64,000 nucleotides of DNA, taken from positions 63,508,025 through 63,572,024 of the forward strand of contig CP136068.1 in NCBI GenBank assembly GCA_032622095.1. The letters are read 5' to 3'. The notes beneath the pieces are model-generated. The model saw only the letters and a list, made by a program, of their open reading frames with translations, was not told where the DNA came from and did not search any database. This DNA is from Siphonodentalium dalli (lineage: Eukaryota > Mollusca > Scaphopoda > Gadilida > Siphonodentaliidae). Positions 1 to 12,140 of this stretch are shown in pieces (within the stretch, counting starts at the first letter, position 1; each line of letters starts with the position of its first letter). A program made the position numbers and the translations under genes.

Positions 1-1055
1 GATGGAGTCTGTATCTTAATACGTATAAGGCAATTGGCCACGTAAAACCGATGATGAAGACCAAAATGGCCGCCAAATTAAACAGAACTGTTCCGATAAA
101 ACGACCAACTTCTGAGTTGCAATAAAATCACATGGTATGACTGTTGTAGCTTTTTTTGTTCGTACAGATATGTCATTGTGTCCAACATGATCCGTATCTG
201 AAGAAACTAGGGACATTAAGTTAGTAACTGTTCATTAATTTCTCGAAATAACGACATCATATAATGTCAAATTGCCTAAATAGGACCGAATTTCAAACTG
301 ACATCCAATCATTTGATGGTATATATGTCAATGTTCTGCTACACGATGCTACAACTGCAAACATCCACATTAGTATAGCAATAATGGAAGCCACAATGCC
401 GATTAAAACATGCCTATGCAGTGTATGCACTAATAGTTATATATTCAATTATCAATAAATAAAGGAGTTTTTCCATGCTACATGTAGTAGCACATTAGAC
501 CCGCAATCGTAAACCGTCTGGAGGTAACGGACCTACAATAATTGCGGATATTTTGTTTATACGCAAATGTTGGCCAACTGTGTTCACATTACCCCGCTAA
601 TGTCGTCAACTGCTTACCATGGTAGTTGTTTCTACGTTCAAAGAAGCGATGTTCCAATGTAATAACGGACAATAATCACCAGCAATTTAGACCGAACTAA
701 AACTGTTTTCTCTACATTTCCTCGGGATGCCACCCCGCACGGAAATGGGTGTTTACATAAGCAGTTCTAATTCGTATTTGTTTAGTACTTCTCAACTCTG
801 AAGATTTAGATAACAATAAACGGTTACATGTTCGTTGCAAATACTCATTTTATGAACTATTTGCAGTTGCAACCGATAGTTTAAATCAATTTCCCACCAA
901 CGTACTATAGTCATGGGTGGTTGACGAGTTAATTCACAGGTTTATGCCCTCACTTCCATATCATTTTATTTCACACCTGCAGTTCAGGTTTCACGTCGCT
1001 GTCGCAATATATTAATACATCTATTGAGCATTTTGTTATGATGATCATCCTTTTC
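1..1055 (+). repeat. Left arm of a long degenerate inverted repeat
   Basis: This arm matches the reverse complement of about 3047-3866. Matched blocks in order: 44-90 with 3780-3825 (both contain GACCAAAATGGCCGCCA), 128-175 with 3690-3735, 285-345 with 3520-3580 (CTGACATCCA), 485-505 with 3405-3420 (TTAGACCCGC), and 950-1050 with 3047-3147 (CTTCCATATNATTTTAT). Identity looks like roughly 70-80% with many indels. The arm may continue left of the window. The pairing suggests an old palindromic element or a decayed TIR transposon. I see no target duplication because the left end is cut off. Confidence 0.7.
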
Positions 1056-3046
1056 GTCAAGAGACGAAGAAATAATAAGTTTCTGCCATATTTTATATTG
1101 GATAAGGCCTATCCACTCGTAGACAATTTCGTTAGACATTTAACCACCGATAACATGACTTCATCATGCTGGTACTTATCAGCAATGAGTAACATACATC
1201 TATCGGATCTACACAGCCGGTGACACGATTAAGTTGATGTTCTGGTCTTATGTGAACCTAATTTAATCATTAGCTGTCAACTCGGGGAACACTATAAAAA
1301 AGTTGGTTGGCACATGTGCGCGGGCATTTCTGCCAAGTACGATAAGCCGAGAAGTTGCAATAGTTAATTCACTGTGACAGTATTGTTGGATTAAATTGAC
1401 CTGACCAATCATATGATGCAATCCAATTACTCTTCAGCTGGATACGTGATTGTTCCCAACAAGTAATTGTTTATCATAAGTAATTCATAAATGGCACTGA
1501 ATGGCATGGGTATATATAATAGAAAAATGGACGAATTTTATTAATATTGGGACTAAATTCAAATTATAAGAAATATTTCTTTTTTCGATTTAATAAGGTG
1601 GCGAGTTAGAATCGACAATTTTGAAGACAAATTAACTTCAATCGCATAACCTTAGTCGAGACTAGATCCATTTATTAAATGTAACACTTAACTGGTTTTC
1701 AAAGGGCAAATATGTTTGCATTATTTGTGTGCAATTTGACACGTACATTACCATAACTCAAAGCATGAAGTATCTCGATCTAAATTCCTACCAGGTGTAC
1801 ACATAAGAAAGTAGAGATATTACTAATTTAATATGCTGGAAGCAAAGGGTGTTGCTACTTTCGACGTTTCATATGTGTGAGATACTATGTGTAAGTTTAC
1901 TATATGCCTTGCCCCATGTCGCAGAAGAATCCATATTATGAGCAAATAGGTCCAACAGCCATCAAATGTCCGACTGCGATTGTCTATATATGTCATACAT
2001 TCAATCCAAAATTCAAACAAGAACGTGTGTCATTGTCGAATATAGGACCGTCGCCACATGCAACGATGGAACCTGGTTTGATTGTATGGTGCTCACAAGG
2101 TAAACTTGCTCAAAATATACCGACCCATTACGGCTTCAAATTCCTCAATATTAAGCTAAAATAAGGATTTAAATCAATTGTTTTCTGGGACGTCTACTTA
2201 GATGAATGCACGCAATAACTACCACACCTATGTACATTATCTGATATTTGTGATAATCGCATGCTTGCATATATGCTTTCGGTCACATACATATAACTGG
2301 TTCACGCATATCGTAAAATGTATCCTGGGGAGAATTACCACAATCATGAATATTTGACATATATCAGATACGTAGGTTGTTCCATTGCAGAAAATTGGCG
2401 ATCGTGCAAAGGAGCTGCTAATTATTGTTTGTGTTAAAAGTACTCCACGGCTACTATATTTCTTGAGAATGTCCTACCTGGAGCGGTTATACTCTATTTT
2501 GATTAAAAACTAATTCCGCGGCTATGGCTGATAACATGTGACCAACGAGTTGTCATCCCGTTGCTTGAAATGGATCAGCATCAGTGAACGGGACACATTT
2601 AGTATGACAAGCATCATTCTAATGCTGAGCAACTGAGTATATGACATTTCGAGCACGTCTTCTAACTGTGTGGCTTTCTAATCCTTGTACTTTTCATCTT
2701 TGGTTAATTGCCGAGATTGCCCCATACTGATATATAAATTGGATGATATTGTTTTATCCCATTCGAGTACTGTACGTGATTATCATAGTTGGGTACGTGT
2801 GACGGAGAGTCGGTGATACCTACAGTGTGAGACCAACTTTCATGGATCCAAATTTCATGGGACTTTGCACAATCAATACCACGGCCTCACACTTACCGTT
2901 ATCATTTAAAGCATTAGTATTTACAAATGAGGGGTCAGTTTTGATAATATTCTACCTGTTCCAACCAAACCTGAAAGTTGGTTATGTGCAACATTCTTGG
3001 GGTAAGCTCCAAGTAACTTGATATTATTTAAAATGACCAATGCCTT
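1056..3046. other. Spacer of the inverted repeat, no gene recognised
   Basis: AT-rich sequence between the two arms of the 1-3866 inverted repeat. Short open frames exist (for example 1904-2164) but none has splice context, a recognisable domain or homology to another part of the window. Weak arm pairing may continue inward, but I could not align it with confidence. Confidence 0.4.
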
Positions 3047-3866
3047 GTATGAAGTTAAATACTGAATGCATATAATGTGTTTAAATATAGTGTGATAGCA
3101 ACGCGAATTCTGGACAGCCGGGAAGATATAAAATAATATGGAAGCGAATGCATATATATAACTCGCCGAAGGCATCAGCCACTACTCAGACATACAAGAT
3201 CTATAGTACATTAGCAGGACAATAATTATACTATTGGTCGTCAATGTGTATTCAATAAAATAATTAATACACCCACAACCAAAATCAATTTACCCCAGTA
3301 CGCATTGACAACATTGATGAGATATATAAAATAAATTGTCCATTCTTTGCATACCCGCACTTATCAGGATTCTAAATTGGTTGTTATTGCTTGACGGTTT
3401 GTGTAAGCGGGTCTAATGAGTCATTACCGTGGACACCTACATTGGTTATTGAGGATTGAATATGTATATTTAGTCGGCATTGTAGCTTCAATTCTTATTG
3501 TACTAATATAAAAGTCAGCAGTTTCATCACCAAGCAGAACGTTGACTTGTATACCACAAAATGGATGTCAGGTTGAAACACTATCCCATTGTGGTAATTT
3601 GGCATTGCATGTCGATTTTGAGAAATAAAATGAGCATTTAATTTCTCAATGCCAACAGTTTTATTGGATTCTGATCACATTATCAACAGACATATATGCA
3701 CGAACGAATAAGCTACAAAACTCATAACATGCAGATGACATAACATTGCAACTCGGAAGCAGGTAATTTTATCGGAACATTTTTTAGTTTTATGGCGGCC
3801 ATTTTGGTCTCCATCATTGGTTTTACGTAACCAGTTGACTTATACATATTAGAATACAGCCTCTAT
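3047..3866 (-). repeat. Right arm of the long degenerate inverted repeat
   Basis: Reverse complement of this block aligns to 1-1055. The outer part near 3780-3830 is the best preserved. The arm is shorter than the left one because of a net deletion of about 190 bp corresponding to part of 505-950. Beyond 3866 the sequence passes directly into the unrelated tandem duplication. Confidence 0.7.
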
Positions 3867-3899
3867 GAAATAAAGATCAGTTACAACCGGTGTGCACAC

Positions 3900-4650
3900 T
3901 CAGTGTCCACAGAGTGCCGATATTAAACTTGGCAGCCATCTTGGACGCCATCTTGGATTGTATTACCTTCATAATCTAGGATTTGAACGGAATCTTACAT
4001 TCTCCATGTCCCCGGATGGTTCTGCCCTATATGACACTACAAAATGTGCATTGTCGATGTTTTATTGGAAACAACCTGCATGGGTGCATTTAAGTGGATA
4101 TTTGTGAAATTGGGGTGAGGGTTAAGCTTTTCTCGATTAGTTTACCATTTGGAGATATATAATAAAGATAGAAACATCATTTTGTAGGCAATACCCTTCC
4201 ATTTGCAAAAATATTTAACTTGGAAGAATTCGACAGATATGCTATATTTGCACAGAGTTGATGATCTAGTCCGGTTACCATACATCTGGTGTATAGAGTG
4301 TCAATATAAAAATTGGCGGCCATCTTGGACGCCATCTTGGATTTTATATTACCTTCCTAATCTAGGATTTGAACGATGTTTTACATTATCAGTGTCGCCG
4401 TACGATTCTACACAATATGAAAAGGTAAACTGTGCATTGTCAATTTATTTGGTGGAAACAAACTGCATGGACACATATATGTGGTTATTTGTGAAATTGG
4501 GGGGAGGGTTAAGTTTTTGTCTATTATGTCAATACTTGGAAAGATATAATGTAAGTATGAACATAATTATATAGGGGGTACCCTTCCATTTCCAAAAATA
4601 TATAACTTGGAAGAATTCGACAGATATGCTATCTTTGCACAGAGTTGACG
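3900..4650 (+). repeat. Two-unit tandem duplication, ~387 bp period
   Basis: Unit 1 is about 3900-4263 and unit 2 about 4287-4650. Both contain GGCCATCTTGGACGCCATCT-like cores (AGCCATCTTGGACGCCATCT in unit 1), then CTAGGATTTGAACG, a GTGAAATTGGGG stretch, and end in GAATTCGACAGATATGCTAT followed by GCACAGAGTTGA. The units are roughly 80% identical. Open frames in them (3892-4107 and 4203-4574) follow the repeat and are not credible genes. Confidence 0.8.
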
Positions 4651-5157
4651 CACAACACTTTGTCTCAATCGCCATGAATTTTTGACGCGTCACGCTACAT
4701 ATTTTACCATGACGTCACGAAATCAGAACGAAAGCAGGAAAACGATGTTGAATCTGATTAAGTGTCTATATTCGTTCCATATTTTGCAAATATGTTTACA
4801 ATCTTTCCGATGTTGCTGCCCTGTTAACCAGTTGGCTAATGCATGTTAACCTTTGCAAATATGTCATTTTTTAGGTAGGGTACCTTATGAAACATAGTGA
4901 AAAGTTATATTTTGGCACCTATCTCGGCTCGGCGCCCTCTGAATTCGAAAACTAGAGTAATTTTCCCATAAGAAAATGATGGTCGCATAAATTCCCCCGA
5001 TGTGCGACGATCACCCCCCAGCACAGCCTAGACTAATATAACTTCTTCTTCGTTGTACATATGGTACACATTTCGGAAGCTAGTTTACGCACTAGTGTCA
5101 TCCCGTTGTGCGCTATACGTCCTATACACAAATGGTTTTAGTACTAAGAGGGTGGTG
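4651..5157. other. Intergenic stretch, nothing recognised
   Basis: AT-rich single-copy-looking sequence between the tandem duplication and the candidate peptide ORF. No repeat, hairpin or convincing core promoter could be identified by eye. Confidence 0.4.
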
Positions 5158-5352
5158 ATGGCTTATAATATATGGCTTATATTCGTCATAATAATGTTCC
5201 TGTCTGTTTCTTCACACGAAACATTTTGTGTGGAAAAGTGCACGACTGTGAACAGCCTTGCTAAAATCCTTCCAATCAAGATCGATAAGTGCGTAAACAA
5301 AATAATTCACTCGAATACACCACATGACTGTCGAAACTATAATAATTATTAA
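5158..5352 (+). CDS. Candidate small secreted cysteine-containing peptide (64 aa)
   Basis: The ORF starts at an ATG with G at +4 (GTGATGG) and ends at TAA. The first ~20 residues look like a signal peptide: a short N-terminus, then the hydrophobic run IWLIFVIIMFLSV, then a small polar region. The remaining ~40 residues hold four cysteines (spacing C-x3-C-x16-C-x12-C) and basic residues, as expected of a short disulfide-bonded secreted peptide. The frame is open upstream to about 5053, so the start choice rests on the signal-like segment. AATAAA motifs at about 5543 and 5580 could serve as polyadenylation signals. I recognise no family. Chance ORFs of this size are common in AT-rich DNA, and only the signal-plus-cysteine layout sets this one apart. 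It could also be a terminal exon. Confidence 0.3.
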   Translation: MAYNIWLIFVIIMFLSVSSHETFCVEKCTTVNSLAKILPIKIDKCVNKIIHSNTPHDCRNYNNY

Positions 5353-5537
5353 TTAGGCTGCAGTTTGGCATAACGACATTTTTTTTTAATTGAAGGCTAG
5401 CCTGGCATTGTTTTTAAGTTTGTGCTTGTTGTTCGATATTCGTTTTTGTTTTCGTTTTATTTTACGTTTTGATGGCAGATATCGACTTTCTAGAGGGGAT
5501 TTTTTTTAATTGTTAGCTTAGAAAAAATCCAATGATT

Positions 5538-5592
5538 GCCTCTAATAAAGAGCGTCCATGTTTTTGTCACGGTATAAACAATAAAGAGCGTT
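5538..5592 (+). promoter_or_regulatory. Duplicated AATAAAGAGCG motif, possible poly(A) signals
   Basis: AATAAAGAGCG occurs twice about 37 bp apart, roughly 190-230 bp after the candidate peptide stop codon. AATAAA is the standard animal polyadenylation hexamer. No GT-rich downstream element was verified. Confidence 0.25.
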
Positions 5593-6203
5593 TTCAATTA
5601 TGAACGTGTTCCATTTCGATATGTCATGGGTGATTTTGTATGTGGTATTGTGACATTTAGATAGGGCCGATACAGATTACAAATATATGAGGCGATTGAT
5701 CACCGTCATGGGTTGCGATCGAAGCACATAGGCCTAATTTGCATAATGCACGTTTATTCTGAACGGCATACATTCAAAATTAATACGTTGGCTAACTTGG
5801 CAACCTTGTACTTCAATTTTTGTGAGGTCAGGTCATTTGACATGTGTTTGTAGATGCAGAAAACGAGACTACACCAAGTAACACCGCTTCGAAAATATCA
5901 GAATCAGCGGACCGATTCGGTGTCGATCTCGAATCGGGTTCCCGATATCGACATCGAATAGAATCTCGAATAATAGCAGGTCCCTAGAACAGGGTGTGGA
6001 AAAAGAGCTTCTTCGCGATTCACACAAGATCTTCTACAGAGAAGAGGCAGCCACGCCAAAGGTGTATACCGGCAGTATCATAACTTCAACCTGCTGACTG
6101 ACGGACTACGTACATCCTGATATTAGCTGCTTGCTAAAGTCTGGATGCAAAGAATCCAGGAAAAGGTTAACTTATTCTGCTATTAGAAGAGACACAGGAG
6201 GAA
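5593..6203. other. Leader-like region upstream of the ORF1 remnant
   Basis: Contains a GATATCGACATCGAAT-rich patch (about 5915-5970) that recurs at about 46340-46430, so it is a dispersed repeat. From about 5990 the base composition rises in A and C and the sequence runs into the ORF1-like frame, so it may be the 5' UTR of the same retroelement. Confidence 0.35.
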
Positions 6204-6810
6204 ATGAAGGACAGCAAAAAATCGCAAAGCTTAGGGAGTCATGTTGGCCGGGATTGCCTAGCCGCCTGCTCCCCTAAGCCAGAACAATATCAAATTGCTG
6301 CATACCAACACAGCCTGAATACCCTGGAGACCATCCTACGGGAAGATGCAGAGACGAGAGCTGAAGCAGAAGAATGGGCATGTCAGAATCAAGATGGAAG
6401 TTTATACTCAACTCCATACAATATGCGCCAGAGTTCCATGTCACAGTCAATGAGTCTAACCCCAACAAATATATCAGTCGGGGAAAGCGAGAAAGATAAA
6501 ATTCCCAAAAAGGATCCCTTACAAATTTCAAATAACAACCTGAAATTTGGCAGTCAAAATAAAGAAACAACTGCATCCTTATCATCAAAAGGGAAGCAAT
6601 AAAGAACTCCAGTATATAACGGTGTGAATACTAGCTATAGAGCAAAGTCATCTCCAAAAGTTACACCAGTAGGGATAACAGCTGGAATCAAGACTCGAAG
6701 CTCTCGCATAAGACAACTACCCAAGGCATTTTAATTCACCAAGCCTGACAGAAACCACAGTTAAGAACTACTTTTTCAATCAAGACAAAGTCAAAAAGAA
6801 AGTCTTGCAA
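6204..6810 (+). pseudogene. Retrotransposon ORF1-like remnant, 5' part
   Basis: An ATG-initiated frame (6204-6602) of Gln/Ser/Lys/Glu-rich, low-hydrophobicity sequence, followed after a stop and frameshifts by further coding-like sequence up to 6810. The end reads KVKKKVLQ and continues in frame as AEKREA at 8448 once the 6811-8440 insertion is removed. This shows that the insertion split a formerly continuous frame. A hydrophilic, basic, coiled-coil-like composition fits ORF1 of an animal LINE, but no domain is identified with certainty. Stops near 6600 and 6733 and frame changes show that it is dead. Confidence 0.5.
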
Positions 6811-8276
6811 CAGGGGGGGGGGTCTGCAAAAAAATTCCGTATATAGGGCGGGGTGGGTGGGTGGTCCAGAGGCGGAAAAAATGGTGCTTTCAAACAATTT
6901 ACAAGTACTGACCATGTAATGTTGTTTGTAAGCATGTTAGTACCATGCTTGTTGGTATAGGGCTATATAGGCAGCTAAAGTGACTCTTTAGCCTCAGATT
7001 TAGCAACATTCTGGATTTCACATTATCCCGGACCACTTCACAGTGGACCACCGTATTAACGTTCAGGAAACTTATGATCAATGGAAGAAATATTTAGTAA
7101 CAAAATTATATATTACCCAGTTGTATTATCTGAATAAAAGTAATAAATCAAAAAACTCTATCACAAATTGGATACTACATGGTGAATACTCAATGGTGAC
7201 TAATAGTAGATATCATTAACCCGATTGTTGCATAACATGAAATTGAAAAGGGTATCTCATAAATTTCTAATGTCTGAAATACTGTCTTGTTCTGGCATGT
7301 AATCAAATTCACTCCTTCTGGTTATTTCTCATCTTGAATGATTGCAAGTAATGTTAATTTGCAACAATTATCCAAATAAAACTGAATTGGTTATGATGAA
7401 TGACATTACTGTTTACTGCTCAGACAATCCCAAATGAAGGTGACGGTATTCTCATTGAATTTCCGAACTTCATCTGGGAGCTTTACTGCTCAACAAGACG
7501 AAACTAAAATACTAATTGTATACTAACTGTTATCACTTACAAATACATGTGATGCATTCAGATGCATTGAGAAATGACATTCAATTCTTCATTCTGGTCT
7601 ATCACCATACCAAACCACATCAAAATTTGACAACCGACACTTAACTTATATTGCAAAAACTTTGTATGGACTGAATTTCATTAAAGTCGAACAGGGCCCA
7701 TAACTCTGGTAGGCATTGGTGGTCACAACCCGCGATATTATGCATATTCGTCCCCCATTTCTGGTCCGTCACCATGCCATAGGGCATCAAATATGACAAC
7801 TGACTCTTGAGTTAAAATTAAAAATTTTGTACGGACAGACGGCTCGAGACGTCAACTATATACCCGCCGACTAATATCGGGCAGTATAATAACCATATAT
7901 CTATGTGTATACCTAACCAAAAAACAATTACCCTCCCCACCCCATCCCGTTGGATAAGAGTTCTTTGATCATGCACATATAATTGTGGAACCACTGACCT
8001 GTTTACCACTATTTACACTGGCCAGTGTTCTCTGTCAGACACAACACACTTGATATATTAAGGCTATAATGGGGTCTAGGGCAATTTGTGACATATAGTG
8101 TACCTACACAACGCTTAATTAATATTGTTGTTAGATACTGAAAACACCAGGAAACACATGGAAATACAGTATATTTTTCGTTTTTCTGATCTGTGTTTAT
8201 CAATTAGTAAGGCAGTTAACAGTTATTGAAGAACGGGTAAAAAAAACCTCTTAAATTTTGATAAAAACATGAGAAA

Positions 8277-8315
<39 letters not shown>

Positions 8316-8440
8316 GGATCCCCAATATTTTGGAGGAAAAAAATATTTTTTTTGCAAAAATGGGGTGGTGGGTCCCTCGAGGTCGGAAAAACACTTTTTG
8401 GGCCCTATATGTGCAATTTTTTTCCAGACCCCCCCCCCTG
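6811..8440 (+). mobile_element. hAT-like non-autonomous element, 1630 bp
   Basis: Starts CAGGGGGGGGGGTCTG and ends with the complementary CAGACCCCCCCCCCTG. The TIR similarity continues through AAAAAAATT and TATAGGG. It is flanked by the 7 bp direct repeat CTTGCAA (6804-6810 and 8441-8447). Removing the element restores an open ORF1-like frame across the junction. CAGG-type termini and a 7-8 bp duplication match the hAT superfamily. No transposase frame is present. The interior has two ~150 bp repeat units around 7590-7840 and a 37-base G run. Confidence 0.75.
8278..8314 (+). repeat. Poly(G) tract, 37 bases
   Basis: Uninterrupted run of G inside the hAT-like element. The complementary C10 and the terminal G10 runs of the same element lie nearby. 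It is prone to G-quadruplex formation and to assembly length errors. Confidence 0.95.
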
Positions 8441-8960
8441 CTTGCAAGCTGAAAAAAGAGAAGCTATCGTGAGAGCTGATAAACATGGGAATCACATTAT
8501 ATCACTTCAACCGGAGATGTGCAAGTTGTACATAAAATATCTGACGGAATACATCAATGAAGAAAACAAAAAATGTGAGAGATATGATGTAGCAATGAAA
8601 CAATCAGCTGACAAACGAGGAACGCAGGCAGACATCACCATCAGAATCAAAGCCTCCATGAGCAAAAATTATAACAAATGCTCATCCTGTACAATCAATT
8701 GCTACATTCCGAATTATGATTAATGGTATCAATAGAGAATACTTCATAAAAAATATCCACCCATCAATTGAACAGCTTATATTGGAAGCACATTCCAGTA
8801 AAGAACTGTCAGAAACCCTTGAGAAAATATCCACTGATGCAGACATAGAGCTTGGTATATCAAGGAACCAATGGGCGAGTAACATCAATAAATACCCAAA
8901 AGACAACACTAAAACAGAGGAAGCTGGCATACAACAACAATAACAAAGCCTCCATCCCCT
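8441..8960 (+). pseudogene. Retrotransposon ORF1-like remnant, middle part
   Basis: Continues the frame from 6810 (AEKREAIVRADKHGN...), then runs Lys/Glu-rich to about 8723, where a frameshift moves it to the frame starting near 8716 (GINREYFIKNIHP...) that stays open to about 8941. The order basic charged segment, then a segment with cysteines (KCSSCTINCYI), then NG-x-NREYF, gives one continuous protein if a small indel at about 8720 is allowed. In several invertebrate retroelement ORF1s a motif of the type 'NGxxxxxF' occurs at this position. That is family recollection, not proof. The piece is terminated by the 8961-15314 insertion. Confidence 0.5.
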
Positions 8961-9089
8961 TAGTTGAGTCGCTTATGTCCATGGGAAATTCATGAACAAA
9001 TATAGAGACCATGTTCATGAGCCAGTATATGGTCTCTACTTCAGAAAAAAATTTGTTAGACACCCTGGGGTCGCGACTGGGTGGTCTAA

Positions 9090-9097
9090 TGACGTCA
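9090..9097 (+). promoter_or_regulatory. CRE palindrome TGACGTCA in the left terminal repeat of copy A
   Basis: Lies 129 bp inside the element end. The same octamer is 122 bp inside the left end of copy B (19412) and 133 bp inside its right end (23931-23938). TGACGTCA is the ATF/CREB consensus. Function here is inferred only from its conserved symmetrical position. Confidence 0.45.
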
Positions 9098-10203
9098 CAA
9101 AGATGGCCACCATGCTCATTTTCTTAAGTTTGCTATTGTTGGACTTCATGATATAACTATAATTGTGATATAAAATATATGACAATCCTTTTGTACAGTG
9201 TATGGCCTGACGCCATGTTATAATTATATATTAAAACTTGTCACCTCGATTAAAGATGGCCGCCAAAATGGCGACCGGAAGTGGGAAAATTGATGATTTT
9301 CCATACATGTCGCCTATATCATTTCCGATTGTATCGAACTGGTGACGATTATGGAATATACTTCTCTTCAATCTTGATAAAAATCACTTAGGTATCACAT
9401 TAGTTGATTTCTTGAATCATAACCTTGATTGTCTTCTCCAAATCCGACGATTTAAAGGAAGTGGTATGAATTATCGCCAAAATATACTTTTTTATTTTCT
9501 AACTATTGCCTTATAGGAATTTAGAATTAATCGGTAATGGAAATAAGTAGGATCATTACATAAGGTATTTACATCTAATTGGATCCAGAACCTGTCAACT
9601 TAATCCAAGATGGCTTCCAAAATGGAGGCAAAAATACGATAATACACAAATTTTACACTCTTTCACCCAATTACGTTTCTGGCATGTAGAAGGTGAATGT
9701 ATTAGACTAAAGTTTTTCTTCCAAACAAATAATGGTCATGTTATGACACATTCCTATTAGTTGTCTTACCACAATGACTCAAAATGCAAGTTCATTTGAC
9801 AATTATTGTCGAAATAAGCATAGTGAAAATTCGTCAAACATTATATATGTATACATCAAATAGCATGTGCATCACAGGAGAACGATATATATCGGTGTTA
9901 GATGTGTGAATGAATGTACTTCGATTTACATAAGCCGGAGTTATTAATTATTACCTCATTGTAATCGAGATGGTCGTCAATGTGGCGGAAATGTCGAAAT
10001 TTAACATTATAACATATATATCTCAGCGTGTAAGAATGACACATGTGCATATCATTATCATACATGGGCTTTCGATGAGAACATACCCTTCACTGTATAA
10101 AACCGAAATATATGTTCATGCACGTTAAGTATATGGACTTTATTTTAATTTTAATAAAAACCGAAATGGTATGTGGAGAGAATTGTGAAGTTGCCAACTT
10201 CAG

Positions 10204-11910
10204 GCGCTGTGAGATACTAATGCTCAAATGGTACATGTGATCGACATACGTTCTTGCATATCGATAAAGATTGACTATATCTACTCATATACGAAAAAGG
10301 TATAGCGACCGAATCAATCAGATTACTGTATATAGCTATGTACTATAGTATTAGTATATGACTGGCTTTTGAAGCCTAACATTGAAAATATAAACCAGGA
10401 GATCGCCCGGGCCTCGTTCATATATTATAGCCATACTTAATTCTTTTCCATTTCACCATGGCACATGTATTCCGCCGGTCGGTATAGGTTTGGTAGATGA
10501 ACGAGGTTGAATAGACTGTCGAAGTTACTTGGACTTCTGACATAATATCCATAAAAGTCTTCGTTAATTTCAATTCTTCTATGGGTGATTGGAATGGAAA
10601 ATCGACACAAAATTACCATACACTCCCTTCTACCATTTTAGCAAACATATATGCGTAGGAAGAAATGTTGATGCCTCATGCATAAACTGCTTCTTGTCAC
10701 CAGTTCATACGAAGTACCGGTATATTTCCACATGTGCATTAATATGACGACTAAAATGGGATCGTGACAAATTTAAACTAGAACTCAAGCAATATATTAA
10801 TTGTATTGCAGCGATATTAGCATATTTATGTATCAATACATGTATGTATATAATTAGATTGTCTCATATACACATAGCGCAAATGTGTATCTGGACAATA
10901 ACACTCTCGTTAGATGGGGTGAATATAAAATGATTCCCGGAACAGACTCACATAAGCCTGCACAGTTGATGTCGAATCTGATCTACGAATAAAAGTGTAC
11001 TTATTGTTGTTGTATTATTCAAGGTAAAACTATAATGTATACACTAAGGTCTATCTGATCAAACTGGATTGCTTATCACGTGGAAATGTATGGAGCTATT
11101 CGTACAATAGCCTCACCATGACCGTGTTCTGCTGAAGTTAATCTATATATGCCACTTGCTTGGGGTGGATTATCATGATGCATGGATGCAGCACGATATA
11201 TACTATTTCTGGGATATAGCCAGACTGATGTGATAACTCTTATTCGAATATAATTAGAACAGTTTGAGTCATTGGGATATATATGGATCGGCCTATATAA
11301 TATGATCTGAAAGATGCCATTATTATAGTGAACCATGGCCACCTCCGTAGTTATGCTTATTCAACTTCCTTCATTTCCGCATTTATTTTGGTTCATGATA
11401 ACATTCTAATCAGAATCAACATGGCACGTCACGAGCTGTTATTAACTCCAACTATTGCTTCACATTATGTTGTAAGAAGTTAGTGGACTGCGTTTCCCCA
11501 TAATTACATTCAGTATTCAGAGCATGGATTCCAGAGTATATTGTACATAATAAATCAAACTGATGACATGACACCAGAAGACCATCACTACCAATGGATT
11601 CTTCACCCGTTTCCCACCATGAAATAGTATTATAATAAGTATCGCCTGTCACATTCTTTCGCCATCAAAATAATCATTAATCAAGTGCGACCGGCTGATG
11701 TAAAACGCAGTGCATTGTCTCACTAAACTCGTAACATGCCCATATTATAGAAATCAATATGGGATTAGTATACTATCAATGGTCCGTAACAGCCTACTGT
11801 GTTAATGCCAAGACACCTTTCGTATATTGGGCAAATCACTGTGTGGCCACCACCAATTAACTGCACAAGAGAAAAGCCAAAAACCAGACATACCACTTCG
11901 CCTGTTTTCG
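10204..11910. other. Segment present in copy A, absent from copy B
   Basis: Copy B joins the flanking sequences directly (GCTTCAGGGGATCTAGCATG near 22460). The segment is bounded by CAGGCG (10201) and CGCCTG (11899-11904), a possible short inverted terminus, but I see no clean target duplication, so a deletion in B is equally possible. The interior is AT-rich with no recognisable gene. Confidence 0.5.
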
Positions 11911-12140
11911 GGATCTAACATGTATGATAATGTTCATTTCAACTGAATGAACATGTCCTGTGAGGTCAATAACTTATATATAGTAATTTATCAAAACTCC
12001 ATATATGCTATGAGAGTGTACTTTGTTGAATAGCATCATCCATATTTTAGAACCTGGTACTCACAATATATCACTTTAAGCTTGATTCGGGACGCTACCC
12101 CTTATAGGGATATATTACCCACCTATAGGGGTCTATTCTA

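Noticed and set aside
8223-8495. Frames with poly-Pro or poly-Gly through the G37 tract
   Set aside because: Translation of a homopolymer within a transposable element.
10201-11904. CAGGCG...CGCCTG as ends of a nested transposon in copy A
   Set aside because: Six-base ends without a target duplication; deletion from copy B explains the difference equally well.
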